A program made the position numbers and the translations under genes. From the NCBI RefSeq assembly GCF_003205575.1, contig NZ_PYBW01000058.1, forward strand, positions 1 through 64,000: 64,000 nucleotides of DNA. The letters run 5' to 3'. The notes under the pieces are model-generated. The model worked only from the letters and a program-made list of their open reading frames with translations. It was not told the DNA's origin and searched no databases. The stretch comes from Streptomyces tateyamensis. GTDB taxonomy: Bacteria; Actinomycetota; Actinomycetes; Streptomycetales; Streptomycetaceae. Positions 36,249 through 44,315 of this stretch are shown here, one piece after another (position 1 is the first letter of the stretch; each line of letters opens with the position of its first letter).

Positions 36249-36282
36249 CCGCGCCACCTCGCTCCGCTGCGGGGTGGCGCGG
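36249..36282 (+). terminator. Hairpin after hutI
   Basis: 10-bp perfect stem (36249-36258 with 36273-36282) 20 bases past the hutI stop, ending the hut run. The rest of the 184-base gap up to 36413 holds no gene I can support, only the tRNA-like fragment listed separately. Confidence 0.7.
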
Positions 36283-36396
36283 ATGGGCCGCGGGCTGGTC
36301 GGGCGCGGGCAGTCCGTTCAGGAGCAGCCGTTGTGCGGAGCGGCGGTTGAGCTCTCGGACCCTCTCCCGAAGCCCTGTCAGGACCTCTGAATCGCC

Positions 36397-36425
36397 GGGT
36401 GGTTCGAATCCGGTCACCCCCCACC
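36397..36425 (+). other. tRNA T-arm/acceptor-like fragment
   Basis: The segment around GGTTCGAATCC followed by a GTCACCCCCCACC-like end looks like the 3' end of a tRNA gene, and its antisense reading gives the GVTGFEP peptide that is typical of spurious ORFs opposite tRNA genes. The T-stem pairs poorly and I find no matching 5' acceptor or D-arm upstream, so this is at best a remnant or attachment-site half next to the accessory patch. Confidence 0.3.
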
Positions 36426-36611
36426 GCGAAGCCACGGGCCGAGCGGGCGGCCCTCGGCGCGGGTGCACAGACCCGCGCTCTGATGCCGGGCACGCAGGAC
36501 CCGCACGTCGGTGACGGCGGAGTGGTCGAACAAGGCTCGTGCCTTGGCGGCCAGCGTGTCGAAGGCATCGCACTCGGCGCACTCGTCAACGGCGTTGTCA
36601 GGCAACGTCAT
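36414..36611 (-). CDS. Small Cys-containing protein of unknown function
   Basis: 65 residues from ATG 36611. An N-terminal ECAECDAFDTLAAKA stretch carries a CxxC-like pair and an amphipathic helix; the tail is Arg/Gly-rich with another Cys. I recognise no named family. It overlaps the gene upstream by 14 bases and belongs to the minus-strand run that includes the XRE-DUF5753 regulator. Small proteins of this kind often accompany such regulators in Streptomyces, but no function is established. Confidence 0.5.
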   Translation of the reverse strand: MTLPDNAVDECAECDAFDTLAAKARALFDHSAVTDVRVLRARHQSAGLCTRAEGRPLGPWLRGGG

Positions 36612-36801
36612 CGCTCCACCCCTTGTTCGGGCACTTCTCCCCGCCGCACTCGCAGAACGGATACCCGTGCGGAGCGCCGCGCAGGTGGGCCACGACCGTG
36701 CTGCTGCGGCGGCCCCGGCGCTCGAAGTAGAGGGGGTCGTACTCGGCGAGGACAGCAGCCATCTCGGCCGGGGAGGCGGTCTTTCGGTCGGAAACGGGCA
36801 C
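36598..36801 (-). CDS. Small CxC...C protein of unknown function
   Basis: 67 residues from GTG 36801, which has a GGAGGAG ribosome site. The C-terminal half reads FCECGGEKCPNKGW, a likely metal-binding knuckle; the N-terminal half is helical and charged. It is translationally coupled to the next small gene and starts 65 bases after the XRE regulator stop. It is unlike any characterised protein I know. Confidence 0.55.
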   Translation of the reverse strand: MPVSDRKTASPAEMAAVLAEYDPLYFERRGRRSSTVVAHLRGAPHGYPFCECGGEKCPNKGWSDDVA

Positions 36802-36866
36802 GGTGGGGCTCCTCCCGACGGGGGGTCTGGATGCGGAGCCAACGTAAGGTGCCGTGGGGCATATTT

Positions 36867-37694
36867 CTAGCTGTTTTCGCGTCCCCGCAAGAAGCTGTCT
36901 CGGATATCAGCGGCCAGCTCCCGCATGGCGCTTCCAGAAACCGCCAATTCCTCGAAGCGCTGGAATTTTTCCAGGTACAGCTCGACGTCTCTCGGCTCGC
37001 TGGTCGTGATCTCCGCATGCGGGATTTCCACGATCACCATGCGACTGTCATAGACAACGAACGACGAAGTCGGCGCCTCGGTCATATCAGCAGCGAGCGG
37101 GAGAATTCCGACCCGTACGTTCGGCAGCCTTGACAGGGTGATCAATCGGTCCAGCTGTACGGCCATGGCCAGTGGTGGCAGCAGGCGCCATCTGAGCACG
37201 GATTCGGTGATGAGGTACCGGAACGATTTTTCGGTGTCGTAAAGTACTTCCTGCCGCCTGGCCCGTGCGCTGACCATGCGCGAAATGGCCTCCTCCGTCA
37301 GTTCGCGCTGACGGAGGAGGCCTCGAATGTATTCCGGTGTCTGACACAGGCCGGGAACGCAGGAGATCTGAAAGACTCGCTGCAGCCGGGTGTCGTGCTC
37401 CATAGATCGGATGGCGTCCTGGTGATGGTGCAGTCCGCTCCGGCGGTAGAGCCGCCATGCCGTAGCCTCGGTCGCCTCTCGCCGGGCCAAATCGGTCAGT
37501 TTCGCTCTTATCTCGGCCGACACGCCGAGCGCTGTCAGGATCCGGTCCACGTCCAGGGCTGTCGGGGCGAGCTTGCCGGTTTCGATCCGACTCAACTTGG
37601 ACTGGGACATGGCAGCGCTACGGGCCACGACTTTAGCCTCTTTTCCGCTGGCCTGCCGCAGTTCCCGTAGCGTGCTGCCGATGTCGCTTTTCAC
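36867..37694 (-). CDS. XRE-family regulator with DUF5753 (Scr1-type)
   Basis: 275 residues from GTG 37694, overlapping the stop of the DUF6879 gene (GTGA) with a GGGAAGG ribosome site. The XRE helix-turn-helix spans about 5-60 (GSTLRELRQASGKEAKVVARSAAMSQSKLSRIETG) and the rest is DUF5753 (FQISCVPGLCQTPEYIRGLL... VRVGILPLAADM... SFVVYDSRMVIVEIP). Streptomyces encode dozens of these pleiotropic regulators, usually with a small acidic partner that antagonises them. A/T content is visibly higher than in neighbouring genes, consistent with accessory origin. Confidence 0.9.
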   Translation of the reverse strand: MKSDIGSTLRELRQASGKEAKVVARSAAMSQSKLSRIETGKLAPTALDVDRILTALGVSAEIRAKLTDLARREATEATAWRLYRRSGLHHHQDAIRSMEHDTRLQRVFQISCVPGLCQTPEYIRGLLRQRELTEEAISRMVSARARRQEVLYDTEKSFRYLITESVLRWRLLPPLAMAVQLDRLITLSRLPNVRVGILPLAADMTEAPTSSFVVYDSRMVIVEIPHAEITTSEPRDVELYLEKFQRFEELAVSGSAMRELAADIRDSFLRGRENS

Positions 37695-38212
37695 GCCTTC
37701 CCGTACCGCTCCCACCACTTGGGGAACGGCTCGGCCTGGCTCATGGCGAGGTCCCGCCACTTCTGCCACTTCTCGGGCTCGTCCTCGGGAAGCGCACCGA
37801 GGAAGGCTCCATCACTGTCATAGGTCATGGAGACGACCGTTGCGTTGTCGAACATCCAGAAGTCCGGCACGCCTTCCAGTGGGTTCGGCCTGTTGGTGAC
37901 ATCCAGGATGAAGAACTCCTCACCCGCCGTTTGGTTGCTCCGGTAGCCCCAACCAAGCTCGTAGCGCAGGTAGTCGGTTAGTGGTCGGGTCAAGATGTGC
38001 ACCCGGTACATGCGCTTGCCCACCTCGGTGTTCGACCGGATCTGCGCAAGCCAGGCGGCACTGAAGTCGGCCGGCTTCTCCTCGCCGGCGAAGAAAGCAC
38101 GAAGGTTCTCGGGGTTGGAGGAGCCGGTGTAGTCGTCCAAGGTCTCCAGCCGGAAGGCTTCCTCCTGGAAGCCGTCGAACAGTGCGTCGAACGAGTCACG
38201 TGAGATGGTCAC
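37691..38212 (-). CDS. DUF6879 family protein
   Basis: 173 residues from GTG 38212. The sequence (FDALFDGFQEEAFRLETLDDY... RVHILTRPLTDYLRYELGWGYRSNQTAGEEFFILD... WMFDNATVVSMTYD) matches the DUF6879 type that accompanies XRE-DUF5753 regulators in actinomycetes. It is soluble and acidic with many aromatic residues, with no catalytic motif. Its overlaps with both flanking genes imply tight co-translation, which suits a partner or antitoxin-like antagonist of the regulator; this is inference. Confidence 0.82.
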   Translation of the reverse strand: MTISRDSFDALFDGFQEEAFRLETLDDYTGSSNPENLRAFFAGEEKPADFSAAWLAQIRSNTEVGKRMYRVHILTRPLTDYLRYELGWGYRSNQTAGEEFFILDVTNRPNPLEGVPDFWMFDNATVVSMTYDSDGAFLGALPEDEPEKWQKWRDLAMSQAEPFPKWWERYGKA

Positions 38213-38399
38213 GAGCCACCCGCCTCAGGAGCGCCACGGGGATGCGAACGGCCGTCTCATTCTCCGGGAGCTGCATTGCCGCGAGTGCTTCCGGGTCGTC
38301 GATCCTGAACCCCTGCACAACCAGTTCGTCGGTGTCCGTGGCGTAGATCGTCGGACATGGGCCGACTTCACACTCGCTGTCCAACTGTGTGAGCTTCAC
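38196..38399 (-). CDS. Small conserved protein at the head of the DUF6879/XRE run
   Basis: 67 residues from GTG 38399, preceded at five bases by AAGGGGAG; a GTG two codons earlier and a longer frame to 38492 are less likely. The sequence begins with KLTQLDSECEVGPCPTIYATD and includes LVVQGFRI, a compact beta-rich pattern with two Cys, as seen in short proteins commonly placed before DUF6879 and DUF5753 genes. It overlaps the DUF6879 gene by 17 bases. Function unknown. Confidence 0.68.
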   Translation of the reverse strand: MKLTQLDSECEVGPCPTIYATDTDELVVQGFRIDDPEALAAMQLPENETAVRIPVALLRRVARDHLT

Positions 38400-38608
38400 C
38401 GTCACTCCCCTTCGTCTGTATCCCCATCGATGCTCTCCGTAGTGATGCGGTTGAGGCAAGAGGGTCTCTTTGCGGTAACGCGCAATCACCACGAGCGCGT
38501 TGGGGGAGCCGGGGGCGCGAGGGGCGCGCGGGGGTGGTGCGTGGCTGTGGTGTGATCACCCTATGTGGCTATTCGACTACGCAGACGTGTACTGTCCGCC
38601 GTGAACGG

Positions 38609-38667
38609 GTCGCCCCTGCGGAAAAGGGGCGAGCCCGGCCGGTGTTCACAGCACCAGTGCCGGGCTC
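38609..38667 (+). promoter_or_regulatory. Two consecutive leader hairpins before the zinc-ribbon protein gene
   Basis: Hairpin 1 pairs 38609-38616 with 38624-38631 (8 bp, A-rich loop); hairpin 2 pairs 38630-38638 with 38659-38667 (9 bp). They share two bases and end 31 bases before the ATG at 38699. The 299-base divergent gap otherwise holds only promoters that I cannot place. An attenuator is possible. Confidence 0.4.
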
Positions 38668-38698
38668 TTCACCCGTGAGTGGAAGAGGCCACTGAAGG

Positions 38699-39616
38699 AT
38701 GCTCAGGAATGTTATCGCGCCTGCGGGCGCCCACACCCGGATTGCCGACGCGCACATCTGGGATGACGAACTGTCAGACACCGCCTTCCGGCTGCTGGTA
38801 CGGGCGCTCGCCCTGTCCGGCGAGGCCGCACGGGCGACCACCGTGACTGAGCTGGCGGCCGGGTTGGCCGGCGGGCGGCTCACGGTGGACCGGGCGCGGC
38901 GGCAGCTGGGCCGGGCCGGGCTGCTGCACAGCGTGGTGAAGCGCAGCAAGGCCGGGCGGTTGCGGACTGAGTCGCTGGTGTCGAGCGTGCCGCTGACCGA
39001 GGCCGAGGCGGAGGCGATCTTCCTCGGGCGGCGCCCTGCTGACCGGGTACCGGATGTCGGGAAGCGGCAGGACGGTCCGCCGGACATCCCGTCGCCCGGC
39101 ACCGTAACCCCGGTAGTGGAACTACCGGAGGAGAAGGAATCCCCCCTACCGGTCCCGCCGCGCGAGAAGCCCGAGAAGCGAGGCGAGCCCGAGCCCGAGT
39201 CGCGCGCTCCCGGCGAGGCCGCCGCCGAGCAGCTGCTGCTGTCGCTGCGTCAGGTCGCGCCCGGCTTGGCGCTGGGTGCCCGCCAGGCAGCCCGGCTCGC
39301 CCCCCTCGCCGCCGAGTGGCTGGCCCGGGGCGCGACCCCGGCGGAGTTGCGGCACGCGCTCACCTCTGCGCTCCCGCAGCCGGTCAAGTCCCCTGCGGCC
39401 CTGCTCCGCTGGCGGCTGCGCGAGCTGATGCCCGAGCCGAGGCGAGCCCGTCCGGCAGCACCCCCACTGACCACCTGCGAGGACTGCGACCGCGCGTTCC
39501 GACCAGTGCTGGGCGAGCAGCGCTGCGGGAGCTGCCGGACGGCCGCGCCACAACCGGTGGCAAGCGCAGCGCCAACGAACATCAGCTGGCGCGACCGCAT
39601 CCGCCTGGCCACCTGA
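38699..39616 (+). CDS. Putative DNA-binding protein with C-terminal zinc ribbon
   Basis: 305 residues from ATG 38699. The N-terminal 100 residues (RIADAHIWDDELSDTAFRLLVRALAL... TVTELAAGLAGGRLTVDRARRQLGRAGLL) look like a winged-helix replication-initiator or regulator domain often seen in Streptomyces mobile regions. A long Pro/Glu linker follows, then a helical segment, and a CEDC...CGSC zinc ribbon at about 259-279. It is divergent from the DUF6879 run and forms the right half of the accessory patch. The role is unproven; it could be a remnant of an integrative element. Confidence 0.7.
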   Translation: MLRNVIAPAGAHTRIADAHIWDDELSDTAFRLLVRALALSGEAARATTVTELAAGLAGGRLTVDRARRQLGRAGLLHSVVKRSKAGRLRTESLVSSVPLTEAEAEAIFLGRRPADRVPDVGKRQDGPPDIPSPGTVTPVVELPEEKESPLPVPPREKPEKRGEPEPESRAPGEAAAEQLLLSLRQVAPGLALGARQAARLAPLAAEWLARGATPAELRHALTSALPQPVKSPAALLRWRLRELMPEPRRARPAAPPLTTCEDCDRAFRPVLGEQRCGSCRTAAPQPVASAAPTNISWRDRIRLAT

Positions 39617-39621
39617 AACGC

Positions 39622-39658
39622 CGGTGGCCCGGTACGCGAACCGCGTACCGGGCCACCG
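39622..39658. terminator. Bidirectional hairpin before the peptide transporter gene
   Basis: 17-bp perfect stem (39622-39638 with 39642-39658) with a 3-base loop in the convergent gap. Confidence 0.85.
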
Positions 39659-39677
39659 ACCAGCCGAGCGACGGGCG

Positions 39678-41192
39678 TCAGTGCACGTCGCCCATCAGCC
39701 GGATCACGTTCTTGCGGTACATCACCAGCGCGACACCGGCGACGATCGCCGCCGCGCCCTGGATGGCGAAGTAGACCGTGGATCCGGTCGCGTCGCCCAG
39801 ACCCAGCTGGATCACGGCGGCCACGCAGTCACCGGCGGTGACGGCGAGGAACCAGACGCCCATCATCTGGCTGGCGTACTTGGCCGGGGCCAGCTTGGTG
39901 GTGACCGACAGGCCGACCGGAGACAGGGTCAGCTCGCCGACCGTCTGGACCAGGTAGACCAGGGCCAGCCAGAGCGGGCTGACCTTGACGCCGCCGGAGG
40001 CCGCGGCCATCGCCAGCATCATGACGAAGAACGAGGCACCGATCATCAGCAGGCCGATGGCGAACTTCATGGTGGTGCTGGGGTTCTTGGCGCGGCGCGC
40101 CAGCCACACCCAGAGCCAGGCGAAGACCGGGGCCAGCGCCATGATGTACAGCGGGTTCAGCGACTGGAACCAGCTGGACGGGAAGTGCCAGCCGAGGAGC
40201 GACAGGTTGGTGTTGTCGTCGGCGAACACGCTCAGGGTGGAGCCGGACTGGTCGTAGATCATCCAGAACACGGCGGCGACCACGAAGAACCAGATGTAGC
40301 CGCTGATCTTGGACTGCTCGGACTCGGTCAGTTCCTTGTCCCGCTTGAAGCGGGCGAAGACCAGCACCGGGATCGCGATGCCGGCGATCGACAGCGGCCA
40401 GACCGCCCAGGAGATGGTGAAGTGGCCGGTCAGCACCACGACCGCGTAGAAGGCCAGGGCCAGCGCGACCCAGAAGGCGCCCTTCTTGAGCAGCGCGCTC
40501 TTCTCGGCGGCGGTGATCGGCGAGCCGACCACGTCGCTCTTGGCGCTCAGGTGGCGGGTGCCCATCAGGTACTGGCCCAGGCCCAGCGCCATGCCTACGC
40601 CGGCCAGCGCGAAGCCCAGGTGCCAGTCGACGCTCTGGCCGACGGTGCCGATGACCAGCGGGGCGGCGAAGGCACCGAGGTTGATGCCCATGTAGAAGAT
40701 GGTGAAGCCGCCGTCCCGGCGGGGGTCGTTCGGGCCGTCGTACAGGTGGCCGACCATGGTGGAGATGTTGGCCTTGAGCAGGCCGGAGCCGGCCGCGATG
40801 AAGACCAGGCCGACGAAGAACGAGGCCTTGACCGGGACCGCCAGCAGGAAGTGGCCGATCATGATCACGGCGCCGCCGAGGGCCACCGTCTTGCGGGCCC
40901 CGAGGAAGCGGTCGGCTATCCAGCCGCCCGGCAGGGCGAGCAGGTAGACCATCGCGTTGTAGACGCTGTAGATCGCCGTCGCGAGCGCGACCTTCATGCC
41001 CAGGCCGCCGTGGTTGGTCCCGGCGACCATGTAGAGCACGAGCAGGGCCCGCATGCCGTAGAAGCTGAACCGCTCCCAGGTCTCGGTCATGAAGAGCGTG
41101 GCGAGTCCGCGGGGGTGCCCGAGGAAGGTCTTGCCGCCGCCGGACTGGTGCCCGGGCTGTACGCCGGGCTCCCAGGTGGTGGTTGACGCCAT
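39678..41192 (-). CDS. Proton-dependent oligopeptide transporter (POT/PTR2 family)
   Basis: 504 residues from ATG 41192 with about 12-14 membrane helices. The POT signatures are present: the N-terminal ETWERFSFYGMRALLVLYM (the ExxERFxYY motif), GGWIADRFLGARKT, GSGLLKANISTMVG and FTIFYMGINLGAF. It imports di- and tripeptides with protons. The reading frame opens earlier (to 41490) but that part lacks the family sequence. A 470-base A/T-richer gap separates it from the response regulator gene. Confidence 0.94.
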   Translation of the reverse strand: MASTTTWEPGVQPGHQSGGGKTFLGHPRGLATLFMTETWERFSFYGMRALLVLYMVAGTNHGGLGMKVALATAIYSVYNAMVYLLALPGGWIADRFLGARKTVALGGAVIMIGHFLLAVPVKASFFVGLVFIAAGSGLLKANISTMVGHLYDGPNDPRRDGGFTIFYMGINLGAFAAPLVIGTVGQSVDWHLGFALAGVGMALGLGQYLMGTRHLSAKSDVVGSPITAAEKSALLKKGAFWVALALAFYAVVVLTGHFTISWAVWPLSIAGIAIPVLVFARFKRDKELTESEQSKISGYIWFFVVAAVFWMIYDQSGSTLSVFADDNTNLSLLGWHFPSSWFQSLNPLYIMALAPVFAWLWVWLARRAKNPSTTMKFAIGLLMIGASFFVMMLAMAAASGGVKVSPLWLALVYLVQTVGELTLSPVGLSVTTKLAPAKYASQMMGVWFLAVTAGDCVAAVIQLGLGDATGSTVYFAIQGAAAIVAGVALVMYRKNVIRLMGDVH

Positions 41193-41662
41193 CTGTTGTG
41201 GTTCCTTGCCTGACTGTCCGGGACTCCGTGCGCCCTGTGGTGTGGCGGCGGGTCCGGTGCACCGCGCGGCCTGGGGCTGCTCGCCCAGGGGGGATCCGCG
41301 GTACATGACATGGGGACCGGACCACTGTACGTCGCGATATTCCACGACATGACGGGACAAAAGACGCCGAATGAATAACAGATAGGTCAAGCGAGTCCGC
41401 TTGGAGTGCGGGAATCGATGGTACGGCAGGAACAACGCCTTCGAAGACAAGGTCCAATCGCAGATTCTCTCCCTTCAGCGGGCGTGTCACCGAACGTGTC
41501 CGTGATCGCCGGGGCTCCGGGCCCGGTTACCCGCTGTGTCCTTCTTCACAGGAACCGGCGGCCGGCGCGGGGCGTCGCGTGACCCCGCGCGCTCGGTCGT
41601 GCACTCCGCCGCTACCGGGCCCGACCGCCGGAAAGCCGTCACCGGACCACTACGATCGGCCC
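41193..41662. promoter_or_regulatory. Divergent intergenic region between POT transporter and response regulator genes
   Basis: This 470-base stretch has no gene I can support. The middle (about 41330-41480) is A/T-richer. An imperfect inverted repeat GTCGCGATAT/TCCACGAC (41331-41348) and a TTGACC word on the minus strand (41385-41390) may belong to the transporter promoter. A TACGAT -10-like element at 41651-41656 precedes the response regulator ATG by 6 bases, so that transcript is leaderless or nearly so. Confidence 0.45.
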
Positions 41663-42337
41663 ATGACCTGTGTGCTGCTCGCCGAGGACGACCCGGCTAT
41701 CTCGGAACCGCTGGCCCGTGCGCTGCGCCGCGAGGGCTACGAGGTCCTGGTCCGCGAGGACGGCCCCTCGGCGCTGGAGGCGGGGCTGGAGGAGGAGGTC
41801 GACCTGGTCGTCCTCGACCTCGGCCTGCCGCAGATGGACGGCCTGGAGGTGTGCCGCCGGCTGCGCGCGGACGGCCGCAGCTGCCCGGTACTGGTGCTCA
41901 CCGCCCGGGCCGACGAGGTCGACACCGTGGTCGGCCTGGACGCAGGTGCCGACGACTACGTGACCAAGCCGTTCCGGCTGGCCGAACTGCTGGCCCGGGT
42001 CCGGGCCCTGCTGCGGCGCGGCAACGTGGACTCGCTCTCCACCGGCGCGCACGGCGTGCGGATCGACATCGAGTCCCACCGGGCCTGGCTGGGCGAGGAG
42101 GAACTGACCCTCTCCGCCAAGGAGTTCGAGCTGCTGCGGGTGCTGGTGCGAGACGCCGGCCGGGTGGTGACCCGGGAGGACATCATGCGCCAGGTCTGGG
42201 ACACCACCTGGTGGACCTCCACCAAGACCCTGGACATGCACATCTCCTGGCTGCGCAAGAAGCTCGGCGACGACGCGACCAACCCGCGCTACATCGCCAC
42301 CGTGCGCGGCGTGGGCTTCCGCTTCGAGAAGAACTAG
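41663..42337 (+). CDS. OmpR-family response regulator
   Basis: 224 residues from ATG 41663. The receiver has acidic pocket AEDD (7-10), phospho-acceptor Asp52 in LDLGLPQMDG, LTARAD and the conserved KPF; the winged helix includes LTLSAKEFELLRVL and RGVGFRF. It is followed 10 bases later by its histidine kinase gene. I cannot assign a known system name; in S. coelicolor a response regulator/kinase pair is found near purK-purE. Confidence 0.92.
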   Translation: MTCVLLAEDDPAISEPLARALRREGYEVLVREDGPSALEAGLEEEVDLVVLDLGLPQMDGLEVCRRLRADGRSCPVLVLTARADEVDTVVGLDAGADDYVTKPFRLAELLARVRALLRRGNVDSLSTGAHGVRIDIESHRAWLGEEELTLSAKEFELLRVLVRDAGRVVTREDIMRQVWDTTWWTSTKTLDMHISWLRKKLGDDATNPRYIATVRGVGFRFEKN

Positions 42338-42347
42338 TACCGCTCCG

Positions 42348-43601
42348 TTGAAACGCCGCATGATCAACTCGCTGCTCGGCGTGGTGCTGGTGGTGGTGGC
42401 GGTGTTCTGCGTACCGCTCGCCCTGCTCGAGAAGCGCAGCATCGTCAGCAACGCCCAGGACCGGGTGGACGCCGCAGCGGTCCGGCTGCTCGGACTGGTG
42501 GAGACCCGGTTGGCGGCCGGCGAGCCGGTGACCGGCGAGCGGATCGGCAGCCAGGTGATCGAGGGCGACTACGCGGAGATCCGGATCCCGGGCCAGCCGG
42601 TGATCACCATCGGCACCCCGCCGGCCGGGCACCCGCTGACCGCCAGCGAGAGCGGTCCCAGCAGCGAGACGGTGACGGTCGAGCAGTCCCGGCACAACGT
42701 CGACCACGAGATCGGCAACATGCTGCTGCTGCTCGGCCTGGTCGCACTGCTGGCCGTGCAGGCCGCGGTGGCCCTGGCGGTCTGGCAGGCCCGCCGGCTG
42801 GCCCGGCCGCTCACCGACCTGGCCGAGACCGCCGAGCGGCTCGGCTCCGGCGACCCGCGCCCGCGCGACCGCCGCTACGGAGTGCCCGAACTGGACCGGG
42901 TGGCCGAGGTGCTGGACGCCAGCGCCGAGCGGATCGGCCGGATGCTCACCGCCGAGCGGCGGCTGGCCGCCGACGCCTCGCACCAGCTGCGCACCCCGCT
43001 GACCGCGCTCTCCATGCGGCTGGAGGAGATCACCGCGCTCTGCGACCAGCCGGAGACGGTCCGCGAGGAGGCCAGCATCGCGCTGCAGCAGGTGGAGCGG
43101 CTGACCGACGTGGTGCAGCGGCTGCTCACCAACCAGCGCGACACCCACGGCCCGAGCGCGGCCGGCTTCGACCTGGACGAGGTGGTCAAGCAGCAGCACG
43201 AGGAGTGGGCCGCCTCGATGCGCGGCACCGGCCGGCGGCTGGTGATCGAGGGGCTGGAGCACGTCACGGCGACCGGCACCCCCGGCACGGTCTCCCAGGT
43301 GCTGGCCACCCTGATCGAGAACTCGCTGATGCACGGCGGCGGCACGGTGACCCTGCGGGTGCGCTCCTCGGGCAGCTCGGCGGTGATCGAGGTCCAGGAC
43401 GAGGGGCCGGGCGTGCCGCCGGAGCTCGGCAACCGGGTCTTCGAACGGGCCGTCAGCGGCCGCAACTCCACCGGCATCGGCCTGGCAGTGGCCCGCGACC
43501 TGGCGGAGGCGGACGGCGGGCGGCTGGAGCTGCTCTCGCTCAAGCCTCCGGTCTTCGCGCTCTTCCTGCCCCGAACCCGACCCGGCCAGGACCGGGCCTA
43601 G
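42348..43601 (+). CDS. Sensor histidine kinase
   Basis: 417 residues from TTG 42348 (alternative ATG 42360). Membrane helices at about 6-27 and 124-147 flank a short extracellular loop; then HAMP, the phospho-acceptor H212 in DASHQLRTPL, a degenerate N-box (LATLIENSLMHGG) and G-boxes (DEGPGVP, STGIGLAVA). DASHQLR in place of SHELR is typical of the CpxA/PrrB-like actinobacterial branch. Cognate partner of the response regulator encoded just upstream; the signal is unknown. Confidence 0.91.
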   Translation: MKRRMINSLLGVVLVVVAVFCVPLALLEKRSIVSNAQDRVDAAAVRLLGLVETRLAAGEPVTGERIGSQVIEGDYAEIRIPGQPVITIGTPPAGHPLTASESGPSSETVTVEQSRHNVDHEIGNMLLLLGLVALLAVQAAVALAVWQARRLARPLTDLAETAERLGSGDPRPRDRRYGVPELDRVAEVLDASAERIGRMLTAERRLAADASHQLRTPLTALSMRLEEITALCDQPETVREEASIALQQVERLTDVVQRLLTNQRDTHGPSAAGFDLDEVVKQQHEEWAASMRGTGRRLVIEGLEHVTATGTPGTVSQVLATLIENSLMHGGGTVTLRVRSSGSSAVIEVQDEGPGVPPELGNRVFERAVSGRNSTGIGLAVARDLAEADGGRLELLSLKPPVFALFLPRTRPGQDRA

Positions 43602-43635
43602 CAGGCCAGGCGCAGCAGGCCGGGCGCAGCGGCGG

Positions 43636-44163
43636 CTACCGCGCGAACTGCGGGCTGTCCTCGATGCTCAGGAGCCGCTCGGCCTCGGCCACCACCTCGG
43701 TCGGCTCGGCCAGCTCCGGCAGCGCGCGGAACACCCAGGTGCGGTAGGAGAAGAACCGGAACAGCGTGGCGATGCCGGTACCCAGCACCTTGGCGCCGTT
43801 GTAGGCGAGGGTGCTCGTCATGCCCAGGCCGTAGACGGCGAACCAGACGGCGCCGTTCTCGATCAGCAGGCCGATCCCGCTGAACAGCAGGAACAGGGTG
43901 ATCTCCCGGCGCCGCGAGGCCGCGTCGCTGTCCTTGTAGACCCAGTAGCGGTAGCCCAGGTAGTTGACCACGATCGCGACCAGGGTGCCGATCACCGAGC
44001 AGCGCACCGGCGCCCAGTGGGTCAGGTGCAGCACCGCGTTGGAGAGGCCGAAGTTCACCGCGAAGCCGACCAGACCGACCACGGCGAACTGCACTACCTC
44101 GCCCGAGACGCCGCGCAGCCGCTGGAGCAGGGAGGGACGTCGGTGGGTGCGATTGGCGGTCAT
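43636..44163 (-). CDS. GtrA family membrane protein
   Basis: 175 residues with four membrane helices and the family start FAVVGLVGFAVNFGLSNAVL, then VVNYLGYRYWVYKD and the FRFFSYRTWVF motif after helix 4. GtrA-type proteins are thought to help flip polyprenyl-linked sugars in wall or O-antigen glycosylation. It is convergent with the kinase gene and divergent from purK. Confidence 0.88.
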   Translation of the reverse strand: MTANRTHRRPSLLQRLRGVSGEVVQFAVVGLVGFAVNFGLSNAVLHLTHWAPVRCSVIGTLVAIVVNYLGYRYWVYKDSDAASRRREITLFLLFSGIGLLIENGAVWFAVYGLGMTSTLAYNGAKVLGTGIATLFRFFSYRTWVFRALPELAEPTEVVAEAERLLSIEDSPQFAR

Positions 44164-44315
44164 CCGGTGAGTTCTCCGTACTGTCCGGGCACTGGGCCAT
44201 CCAGGCTACCCGCCCCGCAGTACCGCCAAGTCCGCCCAACGGCCGCCCGGCCGCGGAGCGGGTCGGGCAGCCCGCCGCTGCACCCCCTTCGACCGGCCCG
44301 GATATCCTTGCCTCC

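Noticed and set aside
36330..36425. A complete tRNA gene
   Set aside because: Only a T-arm/acceptor-like end is visible; no D-arm, anticodon stem or matching 5' acceptor can be folded.
36399..37133. A 244-residue plus-strand frame over the small Cys proteins
   Set aside because: Antisense to the XRE regulator and the two small genes; the product has no recognisable domain and no start signal.
41087..41350. An 87-residue minus-strand frame before the peptide transporter
   Set aside because: Pro/Arg-rich, out of frame with the transporter, overlapping its N-terminus; no ribosome site or homology pattern.
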